From Allobacillus halotolerans (GTDB taxonomy: Bacteria > Bacillota > Bacilli > Bacillales > Alkalibacillaceae): a stretch of 64,000 nucleotides of DNA. This document shows, in pieces, positions 54,975 through 63,858 of this stretch (positions within the stretch are counted from its first letter, which is position 1; every line of letters starts with the position of its first letter). The DNA lies in the NCBI RefSeq assembly GCF_018967645.1, contig NZ_JAHLZF010000012.1:30473-94472 (forward strand), given 5' to 3'. The notes under the pieces were generated by a model that did not search any database, was not told the origin of the DNA, and worked only from the letters and a program-made list of their open reading frames with translations. The translations under genes and the position numbers were made by a program.

Positions 54975-57218
54975 ATGGATGAAACACAACATATGGATAA
55001 AAAAACACAACAAGAGATGATTAATGAACTTGAAGGTAGCGACCGTGATGTGAGAGGGTTTTGGGCTTTCACAACAATAGCCGTAGCCGTATTTCTTTCT
55101 TTATATCATTTTTATATAGCTGGTTTCGGTTTGCCGGGAATTGGTTCGAAGACGTTTTTGATTTTTCACCTGACATTAGGTTTAGTGCTTGTGTTTTTAA
55201 TCTTTCCGCCTAAAAAAGGTTTAAATCAAAAGACGGTTCCTTGGTATGATGCATTATTGGCAATCATGTCGTTTGGTGTTGGGATGTATATCATTCAAAA
55301 TCAAACATCTTCATCGATCATTTCTGGTCGCCCAACTGATTTTGATTTGGCAATAGGGCTAGCTTTGATTATTTTGGTGTTGGAAGCAACAAGACGTGTC
55401 GTAGGAAAGCCGCTTGTCATTATCGCCTTAATTTTCATTGGGTATTTCTTCCTTGGGGAGTATATGCCGGGTCAATTCTTTCATGATCGTGGTGACTTTG
55501 AGCGTTTCGTTTACGAAATTTCCTATCGTAACAACGGAATCTTTGGAACCCCAATTTATGCATCGGCTCAATTTGTGTTCATCTTTATCTTGTTTGGAGC
55601 CATTTTGGAGTCAACAGGAGCGGGCCAGATGTTCATCAATTTAGCGATCCGGGCATTCGGACGCTTTAAAGGTGGTCCGGCAAAGGCTTCCGTATTAGCA
55701 AGTGGAATGATGGGAAGTATTTCAGGAAGTTCGACTGCGAATGCGGTGACGACTGGTACATTTACCATCCCACTTATGAAAAAAGTAGGATTCAAGCCAC
55801 ATGTATCAGGTGGGATCGAGGTTGCAGCTTCATCCAGTGGACAGTTTTTACCACCGATTATGGGTGCGGCAGCCTTCATTATGGTTGAATTTACGGGAAT
55901 CCCGTATTATCAAATCATTCAGAGTGCCATTATCCCTGCCTTGTTGGCTTATGTAGGAATTCTCTTTATGGTTCATTTCGAAGCTTCGAAAAACGGTATT
56001 CAAGGGATACCGAAAGCAGAGTTGCCGAAAGGCCGTAAGTTATTACTGCAACAAGGTTATCTTTTATTCCCGATTTTCGTTCTGCTTTACTATTTGGTTG
56101 TCGAACGCATTTCGGTTAATAATTCAGCGTTCTTCTCGATCGTCGTCTTACTGGCGATGGCATTATTTGCTCACCGCTTCAAAGAAAGCTTAGGGCGTTC
56201 GTTACTGTATGCAGCCGGATTGATTGCCATTGTCTATGGCTTCCAGTTTATTGTGGGTACACTGAATAATGGTTTATATCAATTGAATGGATTATTCGGT
56301 ACGGATGTATTCGGAACAGAAACAGTTCGTTGGAAACCAGAAATGACGATGCTAGTCATTCTTGGTTTGGTCGTTGCATTAACCTTTGCGGTCGTTCAAC
56401 GAAAATCCAACTTAGGTGCAACGCCATTTCGATATGGCTGGAGAAATGTTGTTGAAGGTTTCGAAACCGCTTCTCGAAATGCGCTGTCCATTATCGTTGC
56501 CTGTGCGACAGCGGGAATTTTGATCGGTGTTATTACGACATCCGGTTTATCAACGAAGTTTACGCGAATTGTTGTCGGTTTCTCAGAGACATTGACGAAT
56601 ATGTTGCCAACCTTTATGGTGACGGACAACACGCAGCTTTACTTCACATTAGTTTTAACCGTTTTCGCCTGTTTGCTTTTAGGTCTTGGGTTGCCGACTA
56701 CTGCAACATATGTCGTGCTAGCGGCGATTGTCGCACCGATCTTAACGGATATGGGTGTTCACGTATTAATTGCCCATTTATTTGTTCTTTATTACGGGGT
56801 GTTGGCGGATGATACGCCTCCGATCAACTTGCCGGCTTATGCCACAGCAGGAATTGCGAATGCCGGACCGGTTCGAACGGGTGTGCAAGGGTTTAAATTT
56901 GACTCAGCTGCACTATTGCTGCCGTTTGTCTTTACGTTAAATCCAACCATTTTATTTTTGACAGATGCATCCTGGTATGAAGTCATTTGGGCAATTATTA
57001 CAGCGACGATTGGTATGATTGCATTTGCTTCATTTATTCAAAATTGGCTCATTCACAAGTATGTATGGTATGAACGAACGATTGCCTTGCTGTCAGCTTT
57101 ATTATTCATTCAGAATAACTGGATTACGGATGTTGCTGGTATTGTTCTCCTGGCTGTATTGCTCATTTTGCAAATCATCAAGAAAAAACATCACCAGCAT
57201 AAAGAACAAACCGTTTAA
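54975..57218 (+). CDS. Fused TRAP transporter permease (DctQ-DctM, 4TM/12TM)
   Basis: The 747-residue product combines the small DctQ-like part (about residues 25-165) and the large DctM-like part. The latter contains GMMGSISGSSTANAVTTGTF, the SSSGQFLPPIMGAAAFIMVE segment and LLGLGLPTTATYVVLAAIVA, with APxL and YYGVLADDTPPINLPAYA typical for fused TAXI permeases. About sixteen or more helices. AGAGAGAGG precedes the ATG. Substrate unknown. Confidence 0.94.
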   Translation: MDETQHMDKKTQQEMINELEGSDRDVRGFWAFTTIAVAVFLSLYHFYIAGFGLPGIGSKTFLIFHLTLGLVLVFLIFPPKKGLNQKTVPWYDALLAIMSFGVGMYIIQNQTSSSIISGRPTDFDLAIGLALIILVLEATRRVVGKPLVIIALIFIGYFFLGEYMPGQFFHDRGDFERFVYEISYRNNGIFGTPIYASAQFVFIFILFGAILESTGAGQMFINLAIRAFGRFKGGPAKASVLASGMMGSISGSSTANAVTTGTFTIPLMKKVGFKPHVSGGIEVAASSSGQFLPPIMGAAAFIMVEFTGIPYYQIIQSAIIPALLAYVGILFMVHFEASKNGIQGIPKAELPKGRKLLLQQGYLLFPIFVLLYYLVVERISVNNSAFFSIVVLLAMALFAHRFKESLGRSLLYAAGLIAIVYGFQFIVGTLNNGLYQLNGLFGTDVFGTETVRWKPEMTMLVILGLVVALTFAVVQRKSNLGATPFRYGWRNVVEGFETASRNALSIIVACATAGILIGVITTSGLSTKFTRIVVGFSETLTNMLPTFMVTDNTQLYFTLVLTVFACLLLGLGLPTTATYVVLAAIVAPILTDMGVHVLIAHLFVLYYGVLADDTPPINLPAYATAGIANAGPVRTGVQGFKFDSAALLLPFVFTLNPTILFLTDASWYEVIWAIITATIGMIAFASFIQNWLIHKYVWYERTIALLSALLFIQNNWITDVAGIVLLAVLLILQIIKKKHHQHKEQTV

Positions 57219-57231
57219 TATTGAAATGACT

Positions 57232-57267
57232 AAACAACCTCTGGAGTGAATTCAGAGGTTGTTTTTT
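57232..57267 (+). terminator. Terminator of the TRAP operon
   Basis: AAACAACCTCTG (57232-57243) pairs perfectly with CAGAGGTTGTTT (57253-57264), followed by T residues. Confidence 0.93.
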
Positions 57268-57314
57268 ATATAATGGGGTGCAGACGGATAGCTATGTACG
57301 AAGGGGGTTATTGG

Positions 57315-57746
57315 ATGATCGAAAATAAGCCGGCTGGATTTTGGATACGGTTTTTGGCCATTTTTATTGATAGCCTATTTGTTTCGCTCCTCACTTGGTT
57401 GGTTGCCGCATTGATTACAGGAGAAGTGGAACAATTACAGCAAACACAACAGCAAACTGAAACAAATGCAGAAGAATTATCCAGTTCTATTTACAGTGTA
57501 TTCTTTATTATTCTTTTCACGGCTTCACGCTTCAAAGGTTCGCCGGGTAAAATGATCTGTAAAATTCAGGTGACCAATGAAGATGGCTCGACCATTAGTA
57601 TTTTGAAATCGCTCGGTCGTTACTTTGCTTATATCCTCTCCGCATTGATTTTAATGATCGGATTCATGATGGCGGGATGGACGGAAAGAAAAAGGGCCCT
57701 TCATGATTATATTTGCCAAACTGTTGTGACCTACCGCGATCAATAA
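57315..57746 (+). CDS. RDD-family membrane protein
   Basis: The 143-residue product has the RDD layout: FWIRFLAIFIDSLFVSLLTW with Arg...Asp near the N-terminus, then a second helix, SPGKMICKIQVTNEDG, and a final helix followed by KRALHDYICQTVV. The motif Asp-Asp pattern is only partly kept. Some RDD proteins act as Na+/H+ antiporters, but function here is unknown. The ATG at 57315 follows AAGGGGG; the frame opens at 57246 inside the terminator. Confidence 0.87.
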   Translation: MIENKPAGFWIRFLAIFIDSLFVSLLTWLVAALITGEVEQLQQTQQQTETNAEELSSSIYSVFFIILFTASRFKGSPGKMICKIQVTNEDGSTISILKSLGRYFAYILSALILMIGFMMAGWTERKRALHDYICQTVVTYRDQ

Positions 57747-57843
57747 TCTCTAAATCGGGTAATGATGTAGTGAATGAATACTTTTGGTGATTCAGCAAAA
57801 ATTAGAAAGTATCTGTTCACTGAAATCGATGAGGAGGATGCTT

Positions 57844-58578
57844 ATGCGATTAGATGGTCAAGTGGCAATCATTACAGGAGGCGTCAGTGGTATTGGCGAA
57901 GCAACAGCAAAATTGTTCGTTGAAAAAGGAGCAAATGTCGTTATTGCAGATGTCAATGACCCGAAAGGTGAAGAACTCGCTGAGGAACTAGGAGATCGTG
58001 CGTCATACATTTACACGGACGTCACCGAAGAAGAGGAAGTTAAACGGCTGATTGATCAAACGGTTGAGAAATTTGGAAAGCTCGATATTCTTTTTAACAA
58101 TGCTGGTGTAGGACCTGTCATGGATACAACTGAGATGAATGATGACCAATGGAACCGGGTGATTGAAGTGAATTTGAATGGCGTTTTTTATGGAACAAAG
58201 CATGCCGTCAATCATTTTAGAGAAAAAGGAAGCGGCGTCATTGTGAATACAGCTTCTATGCTCGGCCACGTCGGTCAATCCCAAACGGCGGCCTACTCGG
58301 CATCTAAAGCTGGTGTCGTTAATCTCACCCGTGCAACTGCCTTGGAATATGCCAAAGATAATATTCGAGTGAATGCTGTATGTCCGGGATATGTGAAAAC
58401 ACCGCTGATGGAGCAGTTAGAAGAGGAAGATATTGAGGAATTGGCTCAAGTTACACCACTCGGACGCTTGGGAAGACCTGAAGAGGTTGCGAAGGCTGTA
58501 TTGTTCTTGGCGACAGATGACTCAAGCTTTATAACAGGTACTAGTTTAGTTGTAGATGGTGGTTATACAGCGAAATAG
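57844..58578 (+). CDS. SDR-family oxidoreductase
   Basis: Classical short-chain dehydrogenase of 244 residues: NAD(P)-binding TGGVSGIG (11-18), NNAG (85-88), catalytic Ser138, Tyr151 and Lys155 (AAYSASKAG), and the GxVxTPL segment. An Asp after the second beta strand (IADVNDP) favours NAD. The substrate cannot be told. GAGGAGGAT precedes the ATG. Stand-alone gene followed by a terminator. Confidence 0.9.
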   Translation: MRLDGQVAIITGGVSGIGEATAKLFVEKGANVVIADVNDPKGEELAEELGDRASYIYTDVTEEEEVKRLIDQTVEKFGKLDILFNNAGVGPVMDTTEMNDDQWNRVIEVNLNGVFYGTKHAVNHFREKGSGVIVNTASMLGHVGQSQTAAYSASKAGVVNLTRATALEYAKDNIRVNAVCPGYVKTPLMEQLEEEDIEELAQVTPLGRLGRPEEVAKAVLFLATDDSSFITGTSLVVDGGYTAK

Positions 58579-58593
58579 ATGACTCGGACAAAT

Positions 58594-58624
58594 CCGTAAG
58601 TGTATTTAGCACTTACGGTTTTTT
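58594..58624 (+). terminator. Terminator after the SDR gene
   Basis: CCGTAAGTG (58594-58602) pairs perfectly with CACTTACGG (58610-58618), followed by TTTTTT. Confidence 0.93.
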
Positions 58625-58689
58625 GTCATGCAAAGCGAATCATATTTCCCCACCCTTGTCCATAAAATAGCAAGAGGGGAGGGGAGCTC

Positions 58690-59409
58690 TTGAAAAAGCT
58701 ATGGTTCATTTTGTTATGGTTGGTCGGACTTTTGTTACTCATTTATCTGGTTCGCTATCCAATCCCATCATTCTTTTCACCTACGAATGTTACGATGCCG
58801 CTTGCGAATAAAGTAATTGTCATCGATCCGGGGCACGGTGGGCCGGATGGCGGGGCGGACCACGATTCAGTTTATGAAGAAACCATCGCATTGGAAACAT
58901 CTTTGTTATTGCGTGATTATTTACAACAAGCGGGTGCATTGGTTTATATGACACGCGAGAAGGATGTAGATCTCGCAGCTGAGGGCACAAGAGGGCATTC
59001 CAATCGAAAATCAGAAGATATTCGAAATCGGGTGAAGTTTATACAAGAAAAGGATCCTGATTTGTTTATTAGTGTTCATCTCAATTCGATTGCGAGTTCT
59101 CAGTGGTCGGGGGCACAGTCGTTTTATTATCCGGACGATGAGGGGAAGAGCGAGGCGTTGGCAAAAGCCGTTCAAAAGCGCCTGCGTGAAGAAACAAACG
59201 GGACACGTGTCGCACTAGGATTAGAACAGATTTATTTATTGAAGCATGCAGATGTAACAGGAGCTTTAGTAGAACTGGGCTTTTTATCGAATCCAGATGA
59301 AAGACGACTACTGACGCAAGAGGACTATCAGAAGCGGCTGGCTACATCGATTGCTGAAGGAATTGTCGAATTTCTCATGGAAGAAGATGTAGATAGCGGT
59401 GCCTCTTAG
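58690..59409 (+). CDS. cwlD: N-acetylmuramoyl-L-alanine amidase CwlD
   Basis: CwlD removes peptide side chains from muramic acid in the forming spore cortex so that muramic-delta-lactam can be made. The 239 residues have an N-terminal membrane anchor (FILLWLVGLLLLIYLV) and an Amidase_3 domain with zinc ligands His49 (DPGHGG), Glu64 and His130 (SVHLNS), plus the catalytic Glu in VELGFLSN. Start TTG at 58690 with GGGGAG upstream. First gene back in the conserved chromosomal backbone. Confidence 0.95.
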   Translation: MKKLWFILLWLVGLLLLIYLVRYPIPSFFSPTNVTMPLANKVIVIDPGHGGPDGGADHDSVYEETIALETSLLLRDYLQQAGALVYMTREKDVDLAAEGTRGHSNRKSEDIRNRVKFIQEKDPDLFISVHLNSIASSQWSGAQSFYYPDDEGKSEALAKAVQKRLREETNGTRVALGLEQIYLLKHADVTGALVELGFLSNPDERRLLTQEDYQKRLATSIAEGIVEFLMEEDVDSGAS

Positions 59410-59476
59410 TTAAGAAAACACATTAGTTTATGTTATACTAACCTTGCACGACTTTTTGAAAGGGAAGGTGTAACAT

Positions 59477-60514
59477 TTGGTAACAGAAGAGCGAGTAAGA
59501 GAAATATTAAACCCGGTCAAAGACCCACATATACATAAAACCTTTGAAGAAACGGGTGCGATAGAAAGTATTAAGATTAAAGAAGAAAAAAATCACGTCA
59601 GTGTCAAGATTGCCCTAGCCAACCCGAATTCTGGTGAACAGCTTCAGCTGCAGCAGGAAATTGTCGGTATGTTAAAAGAAGAGGGTGCTGCTACTGTCGG
59701 TTTGCGTTTCACTGAATTACCAGAGGAATATAAACAAGCTGCTGACCAAGAGAGTGAAGCGAATCTTATCGGTCAAAAAGGAACAAAGTTCATCTCTGTC
59801 GCTAGTGGTAAAGGTGGTGTCGGTAAATCGACGGTTACTGTTAACTTGGCGATTGCATTGGCGCGACTTGGTAAGAAAGTCGGTATCGTCGATGCGGATA
59901 TCTATGGCTTCAGCGTTCCAGATATGATGGGGATTGAAAACCGCCCACAAGTGCGAGGGGAAAAAATCATTCCTGTTGAGCGCTTTGGTGTACAAGTTAT
60001 TTCCATGGGCTTTTTTGTTGAAGATAACTCCCCGATCATTTGGAGAGGACCTATGCTTGGAAAAATGCTGACAAGCTTCTTTAAAGAGGTGGAATGGGGC
60101 GACCTGGACTTCCTTCTATTGGACTTACCACCTGGTACAGGGGATATTGCATTAGATGTCCAATCTCTATTACCATCCTCCAAACAGTTAATTGTTACAA
60201 CGCCACATCCTACAGCTGCTTTCGTCGCAGCTCGTGCGGGACAAATGGCTTTAAAAAATGAGCATGAGATCTTAGGTGTCATTGAGAACATGGCTTATTT
60301 CGAAAGTGCATTAACTGGCCAGAAAGAATATGTATTTGGTGAAGGTGGTGGAGATAAGCTTGCAGAAGTACTCGATACAGATGTACTTGGCCGTCTCCCG
60401 TTACAACAACCATATGATGATGAAGATATTTTTGCGCCTGGAATTTATCAAGAAGATCACCCGACAGGAAAGATCTTTTTGTCTATTGCCAATCAAATGA
60501 TTAAGCGCGCATAA
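59477..60514 (+). CDS. salA: Mrp/NBP35-type P-loop ATPase SalA
   Basis: Iron-sulfur carrier-like ATPase, in B. subtilis (SalA, formerly YbaL) also a regulator of protease genes. The 345 residues have an N-terminal MIP18-like (DUF59) domain (1-85, EILNPVKDPHIHK) and an ATPase domain with the deviant Walker A GKGGVGKST (111-119), DADIYGFSVPDMMG and LLDLPPGTGDIAL. The CxxC cluster motif common in Mrp proteins is absent, as in SalA. TTG start. An extended -10 TGTTATACT lies upstream. Confidence 0.94.
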   Translation: MVTEERVREILNPVKDPHIHKTFEETGAIESIKIKEEKNHVSVKIALANPNSGEQLQLQQEIVGMLKEEGAATVGLRFTELPEEYKQAADQESEANLIGQKGTKFISVASGKGGVGKSTVTVNLAIALARLGKKVGIVDADIYGFSVPDMMGIENRPQVRGEKIIPVERFGVQVISMGFFVEDNSPIIWRGPMLGKMLTSFFKEVEWGDLDFLLLDLPPGTGDIALDVQSLLPSSKQLIVTTPHPTAAFVAARAGQMALKNEHEILGVIENMAYFESALTGQKEYVFGEGGGDKLAEVLDTDVLGRLPLQQPYDDEDIFAPGIYQEDHPTGKIFLSIANQMIKRA

Positions 60515-60520
60515 TTAGAT

Positions 60521-60558
60521 GAGCTGTCACAACAGATAACTTTGTGACAGCTCTTTTT
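60521..60558 (+). terminator. Terminator after salA
   Basis: GAGCTGTCACAA (60521-60532) pairs perfectly with TTGTGACAGCTC (60542-60553), followed by TTTTT. It may also serve gerD from the other side. Confidence 0.93.
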
Positions 60559-60596
60559 AAATAGTGGATTGTTTAACAGGAAGCTTCACTTTTTTG

Positions 60597-61253
60597 CTAC
60601 GCTCCAGCACTACTCTCATTTCCTCCACCTGATTGTCCACTACCTCCACTTCCGCCACCTTGCTGTTCTTGACCTTGGCCTCCACCTTGGCCGCCTTCGG
60701 ATTGTTGTGCTTTCTCAGCTGCTTTCAATAAAGTCTCTGTCATTTTTGCTTTAAAGAGTGGACTTTCCAATGTCTCTTGTATGGTTTTTTCCAAATGAGC
60801 CTTAAAGGCCTGGCTGGATAAAGCTTGAACAATCGTTTCCTGCATCTTTGACTCTTGAAAGATCTTGATTAACTGTTCTTTATATGTGGAATCACTGAGT
60901 AAACCAGTCATTAGTTCCTTCATGCTATCTTCTGTCGCTTTCGTATAGGCTTGAACAAAAGAAGGATCTTCGAATAATTTCGTCCAATACTCTTTCGATT
61001 TCTCACTCTGTAATGTTTGCTCAATCGTATCCTTGACGACTTGTGCATTGAGAATTAATTCATTTTTCATGTCTTCTTCGGTCAGTAGGTCTTTTACTGC
61101 TTTTTTTCCGTCATCTGTTTTCAGGATATCAACAACCATTTTTTTCGTCGTTTCATAATCTGTATTTTGGGAGGACTGATCACTTTGGGTGCAGGCAGTC
61201 AATACAATGAATAAGCCTAATATCATAAACCCCGTAAGTTTTTTAAACGTCAT
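60597..61253 (-). CDS. gerD: Spore germination lipoprotein GerD
   Basis: GerD is a spore inner-membrane lipoprotein that clusters germinant receptors into the germinosome. The 218-residue product begins MTFKKLTGFMILGLFIVLTAC with lipobox LTAC (Cys21), continues with long amphipathic helices and ends in a Gly/Gln/Ser tail of about 40 residues (GGQGGGQGQEQQGGG). I chose ATG 61253 behind GAGGGAGC; the frame upstream is open without a site. Convergent to salA and divergent from kbaA as in B. subtilis. Confidence 0.95.
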   Translation of the reverse strand: MTFKKLTGFMILGLFIVLTACTQSDQSSQNTDYETTKKMVVDILKTDDGKKAVKDLLTEEDMKNELILNAQVVKDTIEQTLQSEKSKEYWTKLFEDPSFVQAYTKATEDSMKELMTGLLSDSTYKEQLIKIFQESKMQETIVQALSSQAFKAHLEKTIQETLESPLFKAKMTETLLKAAEKAQQSEGGQGGGQGQEQQGGGSGGSGQSGGGNESSAGA

Positions 61254-61396
61254 GGTTTTTGCTCCCTCTGAAGATAGTTTCCTTTTTATCTTGATGAAGT
61301 TGTGAAAAAATATACATATTAAGGTCAGGCAAAAAATGTCGGTTCGTGGTAAAATACAATGGATAAATGATGTGTATAATGTTGGAGGGAAAGCAA

Positions 61397-62083
61397 GTGA
61401 CGATTCGCAATTGGTTAAAATTTTCAAGTGTCGCCTTATTGCTAGGCTTTTTAGGAGCTGTCATCACAAGTTTCTTTGTAAGAGCAGACGCTTATCTGGA
61501 ATATATGAACCCGTTAGATTTTTGGGAACTGACAGGAACGTTTTTGTGGTTTTCTGTATTAGGACTCCTTTACAGTGTCATTAGCCAAATGGGTTTCTTC
61601 GCCTATTTGACCGTGCACCAGTTCGGAAGAGGTTTTTTCGGTTATTTTTGGAAACACGCACAAATCGTGATTATTGCGATTGTATTGTTCGATCTTGTTT
61701 ACTTACGTTACACAAGAGTAGATGAGCCGGGAAGTATATTTCCATACATAGTTGTCGCGGGCGTGTTATTCATCTATTCACTCGCGGTCGCCTACGTTAA
61801 AAAAGAGGAGACCCATCCGCGAGCGTTTTTACCGGCAGTATTCTTCATGACTGTGGTGACTGCACTCGAATGGATTCCGGGATTGCGTACGAATGATCCA
61901 GATACGATGATGATCATGATTGTCCCATTGGTCGCATGTAACACATACCAATTACTGCGATTGCACCATATTGTCGGTTACACGAATGAAAAGGGTGAAG
62001 AAGTTGGCATGCCGAATAAGGCTGAAGATGTACAAAAAAGAAGACCAACGGATACGAAGAAGAAAAACAAGAAAAGCAAATAA
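61397..62083 (+). CDS. kbaA: KinB-signalling pathway activation protein KbaA
   Basis: Membrane protein needed to activate the sporulation kinase KinB in B. subtilis. The 228 residues show six hydrophobic segments (for example VALLLGFLGAVITSFFV, TFLWFSVLGLLYSVISQMGF) and end in a Lys-rich tail (TDTKKKNKKSK) that makes it longer than the B. subtilis protein of about 198. Start is GTG at 61397, 7 bases after GGAGGG. Order gerD-kbaA-pdaB is conserved. Confidence 0.93.
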   Translation: MTIRNWLKFSSVALLLGFLGAVITSFFVRADAYLEYMNPLDFWELTGTFLWFSVLGLLYSVISQMGFFAYLTVHQFGRGFFGYFWKHAQIVIIAIVLFDLVYLRYTRVDEPGSIFPYIVVAGVLFIYSLAVAYVKKEETHPRAFLPAVFFMTVVTALEWIPGLRTNDPDTMMIMIVPLVACNTYQLLRLHHIVGYTNEKGEEVGMPNKAEDVQKRRPTDTKKKNKKSK

Positions 62084-62087
62084 ATAC

Positions 62088-62122
62088 AAAAGTCCCCAAG
62101 TAAATCGCTTGGGGACTTTTTG
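62088..62122. terminator. Bidirectional terminator after kbaA
   Basis: AAAAGTCCCCAAG (62088-62100) pairs perfectly with CTTGGGGACTTTT (62108-62120). It lies between convergent kbaA and pdaB. Confidence 0.93.
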
Positions 62123-62157
62123 AATGAGCATTGCTTTAATAGTTTGTTCCGTTTTTG

Positions 62158-62919
62158 TTAATTGATTGGCTCGAGGTCGATTTGAGCAGGTGAAAGAAGC
62201 TCGGTCACTGTGACAAATTGAAATTCCTCGGCTTCTTTTTGTTCAATGATTTGTTCCACGACTTCTGGTGCCTTCTTTAAATCATCCCGGATTGGCATAA
62301 CAATAATATCGCCACTACTCGTTCCGCTGGCTATTTGTTTGCTGATGGTTTCCGCATGCTGCTTCTTATTCACATCTGCGTATACGCTCCAAAAAACAGT
62401 TCGGTAACCTAGCTTATGAATTTGTTCCGTCACTAACTCGGAATATTTGTTTTCAGGTACACGTACATACTGAAGCGGTTCATAGTCAAGATTTTTTAAA
62501 ACAGTTTCGCCCCGCTCGATATCTTCCTTGATATAATCCAGCGAACGACCTTCATAAGACTTGTCCGAAAAACCGAGCAAACCAAGCTCATGATTTTCTT
62601 CAACAATCCACTCAGCTAATTCTTCATTGCGAAGAGCCCATTCTCCGTTCACGAAAAACGTGGCTTTGACTTGTTTTTCATCTAATACATTCATGACATC
62701 GACAATGATATCGTCTCCCCACGGTACATTAAATGTCAAAGCGATTTCTTTCTCTTCCTTCAAACTTTTCGTAATCGCACCCTCATTCACAGTCTGGTCC
62801 TGAGTGACATTTTCGAATATGTAATCGTTGGATAGTTGAATGGTAATTGCAAACAATAAAAGTAATGAAAGCACGGCAACCCACTTTTTCCAGCTTGTCC
62901 AATTGAATGTGTAAAACAT
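62158..62919 (-). CDS. pdaB: PdaB-like polysaccharide deacetylase with altered active site
   Basis: By position (convergent to kbaA, next to the rrn operon) and layout this is PdaB (YbaN), needed for stable spores in B. subtilis. The 253 residues have an N-terminal membrane anchor and a NodB-type domain (ATFFVNGEWA, VFWSVYADVN). The hallmark residues are changed: Asn64 in LTFNVPWG replaces the catalytic Asp, the His-x3-His metal site reads ELGLLGFSD, the RPP motif reads RVPE and the late His motif reads VMPIRDD. Catalysis is therefore doubtful. Start at 62919 behind AAGGAATGG. Confidence 0.88.
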   Translation of the reverse strand: MFYTFNWTSWKKWVAVLSLLLLFAITIQLSNDYIFENVTQDQTVNEGAITKSLKEEKEIALTFNVPWGDDIIVDVMNVLDEKQVKATFFVNGEWALRNEELAEWIVEENHELGLLGFSDKSYEGRSLDYIKEDIERGETVLKNLDYEPLQYVRVPENKYSELVTEQIHKLGYRTVFWSVYADVNKKQHAETISKQIASGTSSGDIIVMPIRDDLKKAPEVVEQIIEQKEAEEFQFVTVTELLSPAQIDLEPIN

Positions 62920-63202
62920 AGATCCCATTCCTTCTTTGAATTCTATTAATTACGTTGGGACGTTCGTAAAACGCATACTCTGAAATAAAAGAGGAGTAGG
63001 TGGAAGAACACGAACGTCTATACCGCAATTTATTCAACAACCGTTCATTGGAAAATGTAAAAAAACACCTTCTTTTAAGCGGAAATTCTCTTTATAAATA
63101 TCTATATGAATGTTTGCATATTTTTAGAATGGTTATATTACATAAAGCAGGAAGAAGAATAGAGATAATCACTTTAAAATATATAGAAATGGGTGAACAT
63201 CC

Positions 63203-63430
63203 TTGTTAGGTCTATTGATTAATGAAAAAGAACAAAAAGAGCTCGAATACTTACTAAAGAAAGAAATGGACGAGCTACTCTTTGAAGTCACATGTGATGA
63301 TTTCAATGCGGAAATAAAGAATTCCATTAAAAAAAGATATATTACGCTATTCAATGTTTATAAAAGATTTGCAAACCAAAATGAATTAGTTAATTACACC
63401 CCAAGAAAGAACTTCCCCCACGTTAAGTAA
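63203..63430 (+). CDS. Small conserved-type helical protein before the rRNA operon
   Basis: The 75-residue product starts from TTG (63203) behind GGGTGA and reads MLGLLINEKEQKELEYLLKK followed by EMDELLFEVTC and KKRYITLFNVYKRFA. I recall similar small proteins next to rRNA operons or in other places of Bacillus genomes, without a known function. It has no membrane segment. A TTGCAT at about 63114 with a TATTAC 16 bases later may be its promoter. Confidence 0.7.
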   Translation: MLGLLINEKEQKELEYLLKKEMDELLFEVTCDDFNAEIKNSIKKRYITLFNVYKRFANQNELVNYTPRKNFPHVK

Positions 63431-63486
63431 CTTAAGTTGTAATGACGATAGGATAGTAAGAGAAAAGAATTTAAAGTTGATCCGAG

Positions 63487-63527
63487 ACACCTCCCGTCTT
63501 AAGAAAGTAAGTGAGAAAGGGAGGTGT
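63487..63527. repeat. Hairpin-forming inverted repeat upstream of the rRNA promoters
   Basis: ACACCTCCC (63487-63495) and GGGAGGTGT (63519-63527) are perfect complements around a 23-base loop. There is no T tract. The right arm looks like a ribosome binding site, but no frame of note follows (GTGAATAATGTAA closes at once). The region 63528-63700 has nothing else that I recognise. Confidence 0.6.
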
Positions 63528-63702
63528 GAATAATGTAAACAGACCTTTCTGTGAAGCTGAAGTACTCATCGAACTAAGAATCCACTATTGAAACCCATCC
63601 GAAAAACTGTAGTATTAGAATGGTAAGTGGGTCGGACAGATGTAACACTGCAAAGACAAAAAAGCACAAGTTTAGTCAAAAAAATAATTTTATATTTTAG
63701 TA

Positions 63703-63731
63703 TTGATTCGTCTAAATAGATATGATATATT
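63703..63731 (+). promoter_or_regulatory. rRNA operon promoter P1
   Basis: TTGATT (63703-63708) and TATATT (63726-63731) with a 17-base spacer, preceded by A/T tracts (63680-63700) that could act as an UP element. Located about 220 bases before the 16S gene. Confidence 0.6.
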
Positions 63732-63794
63732 TATTAGCGTTGTCAGGAGATACAACGGTTTGACTCTTTTTAAAAAAAGAATTCAATAAAGTTG

Positions 63795-63823
63795 TTGACA
63801 ACATTTTGGAGCTATGATAAATT
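63795..63823 (+). promoter_or_regulatory. rRNA operon promoter P2
   Basis: A consensus TTGACA (63795-63800) lies upstream of the A/T-rich TATGATAAATTAAG. With a 17-base spacer the -10 is TAAATT (63818-63823); TATGAT itself is only 12 bases away. Tandem promoters are usual for Bacillus rrn operons. Confidence 0.6.
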
Positions 63824-63858
63824 AAGTCTTGTCGCAAAAAACGACACACATTTCGAAC

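Noticed and set aside
63000..63209. 69-codon frame upstream of the small TTG-started gene
   Set aside because: The GTG start lies only 3 bases after GGAG, the composition is irregular and it overlaps the next, better supported gene.
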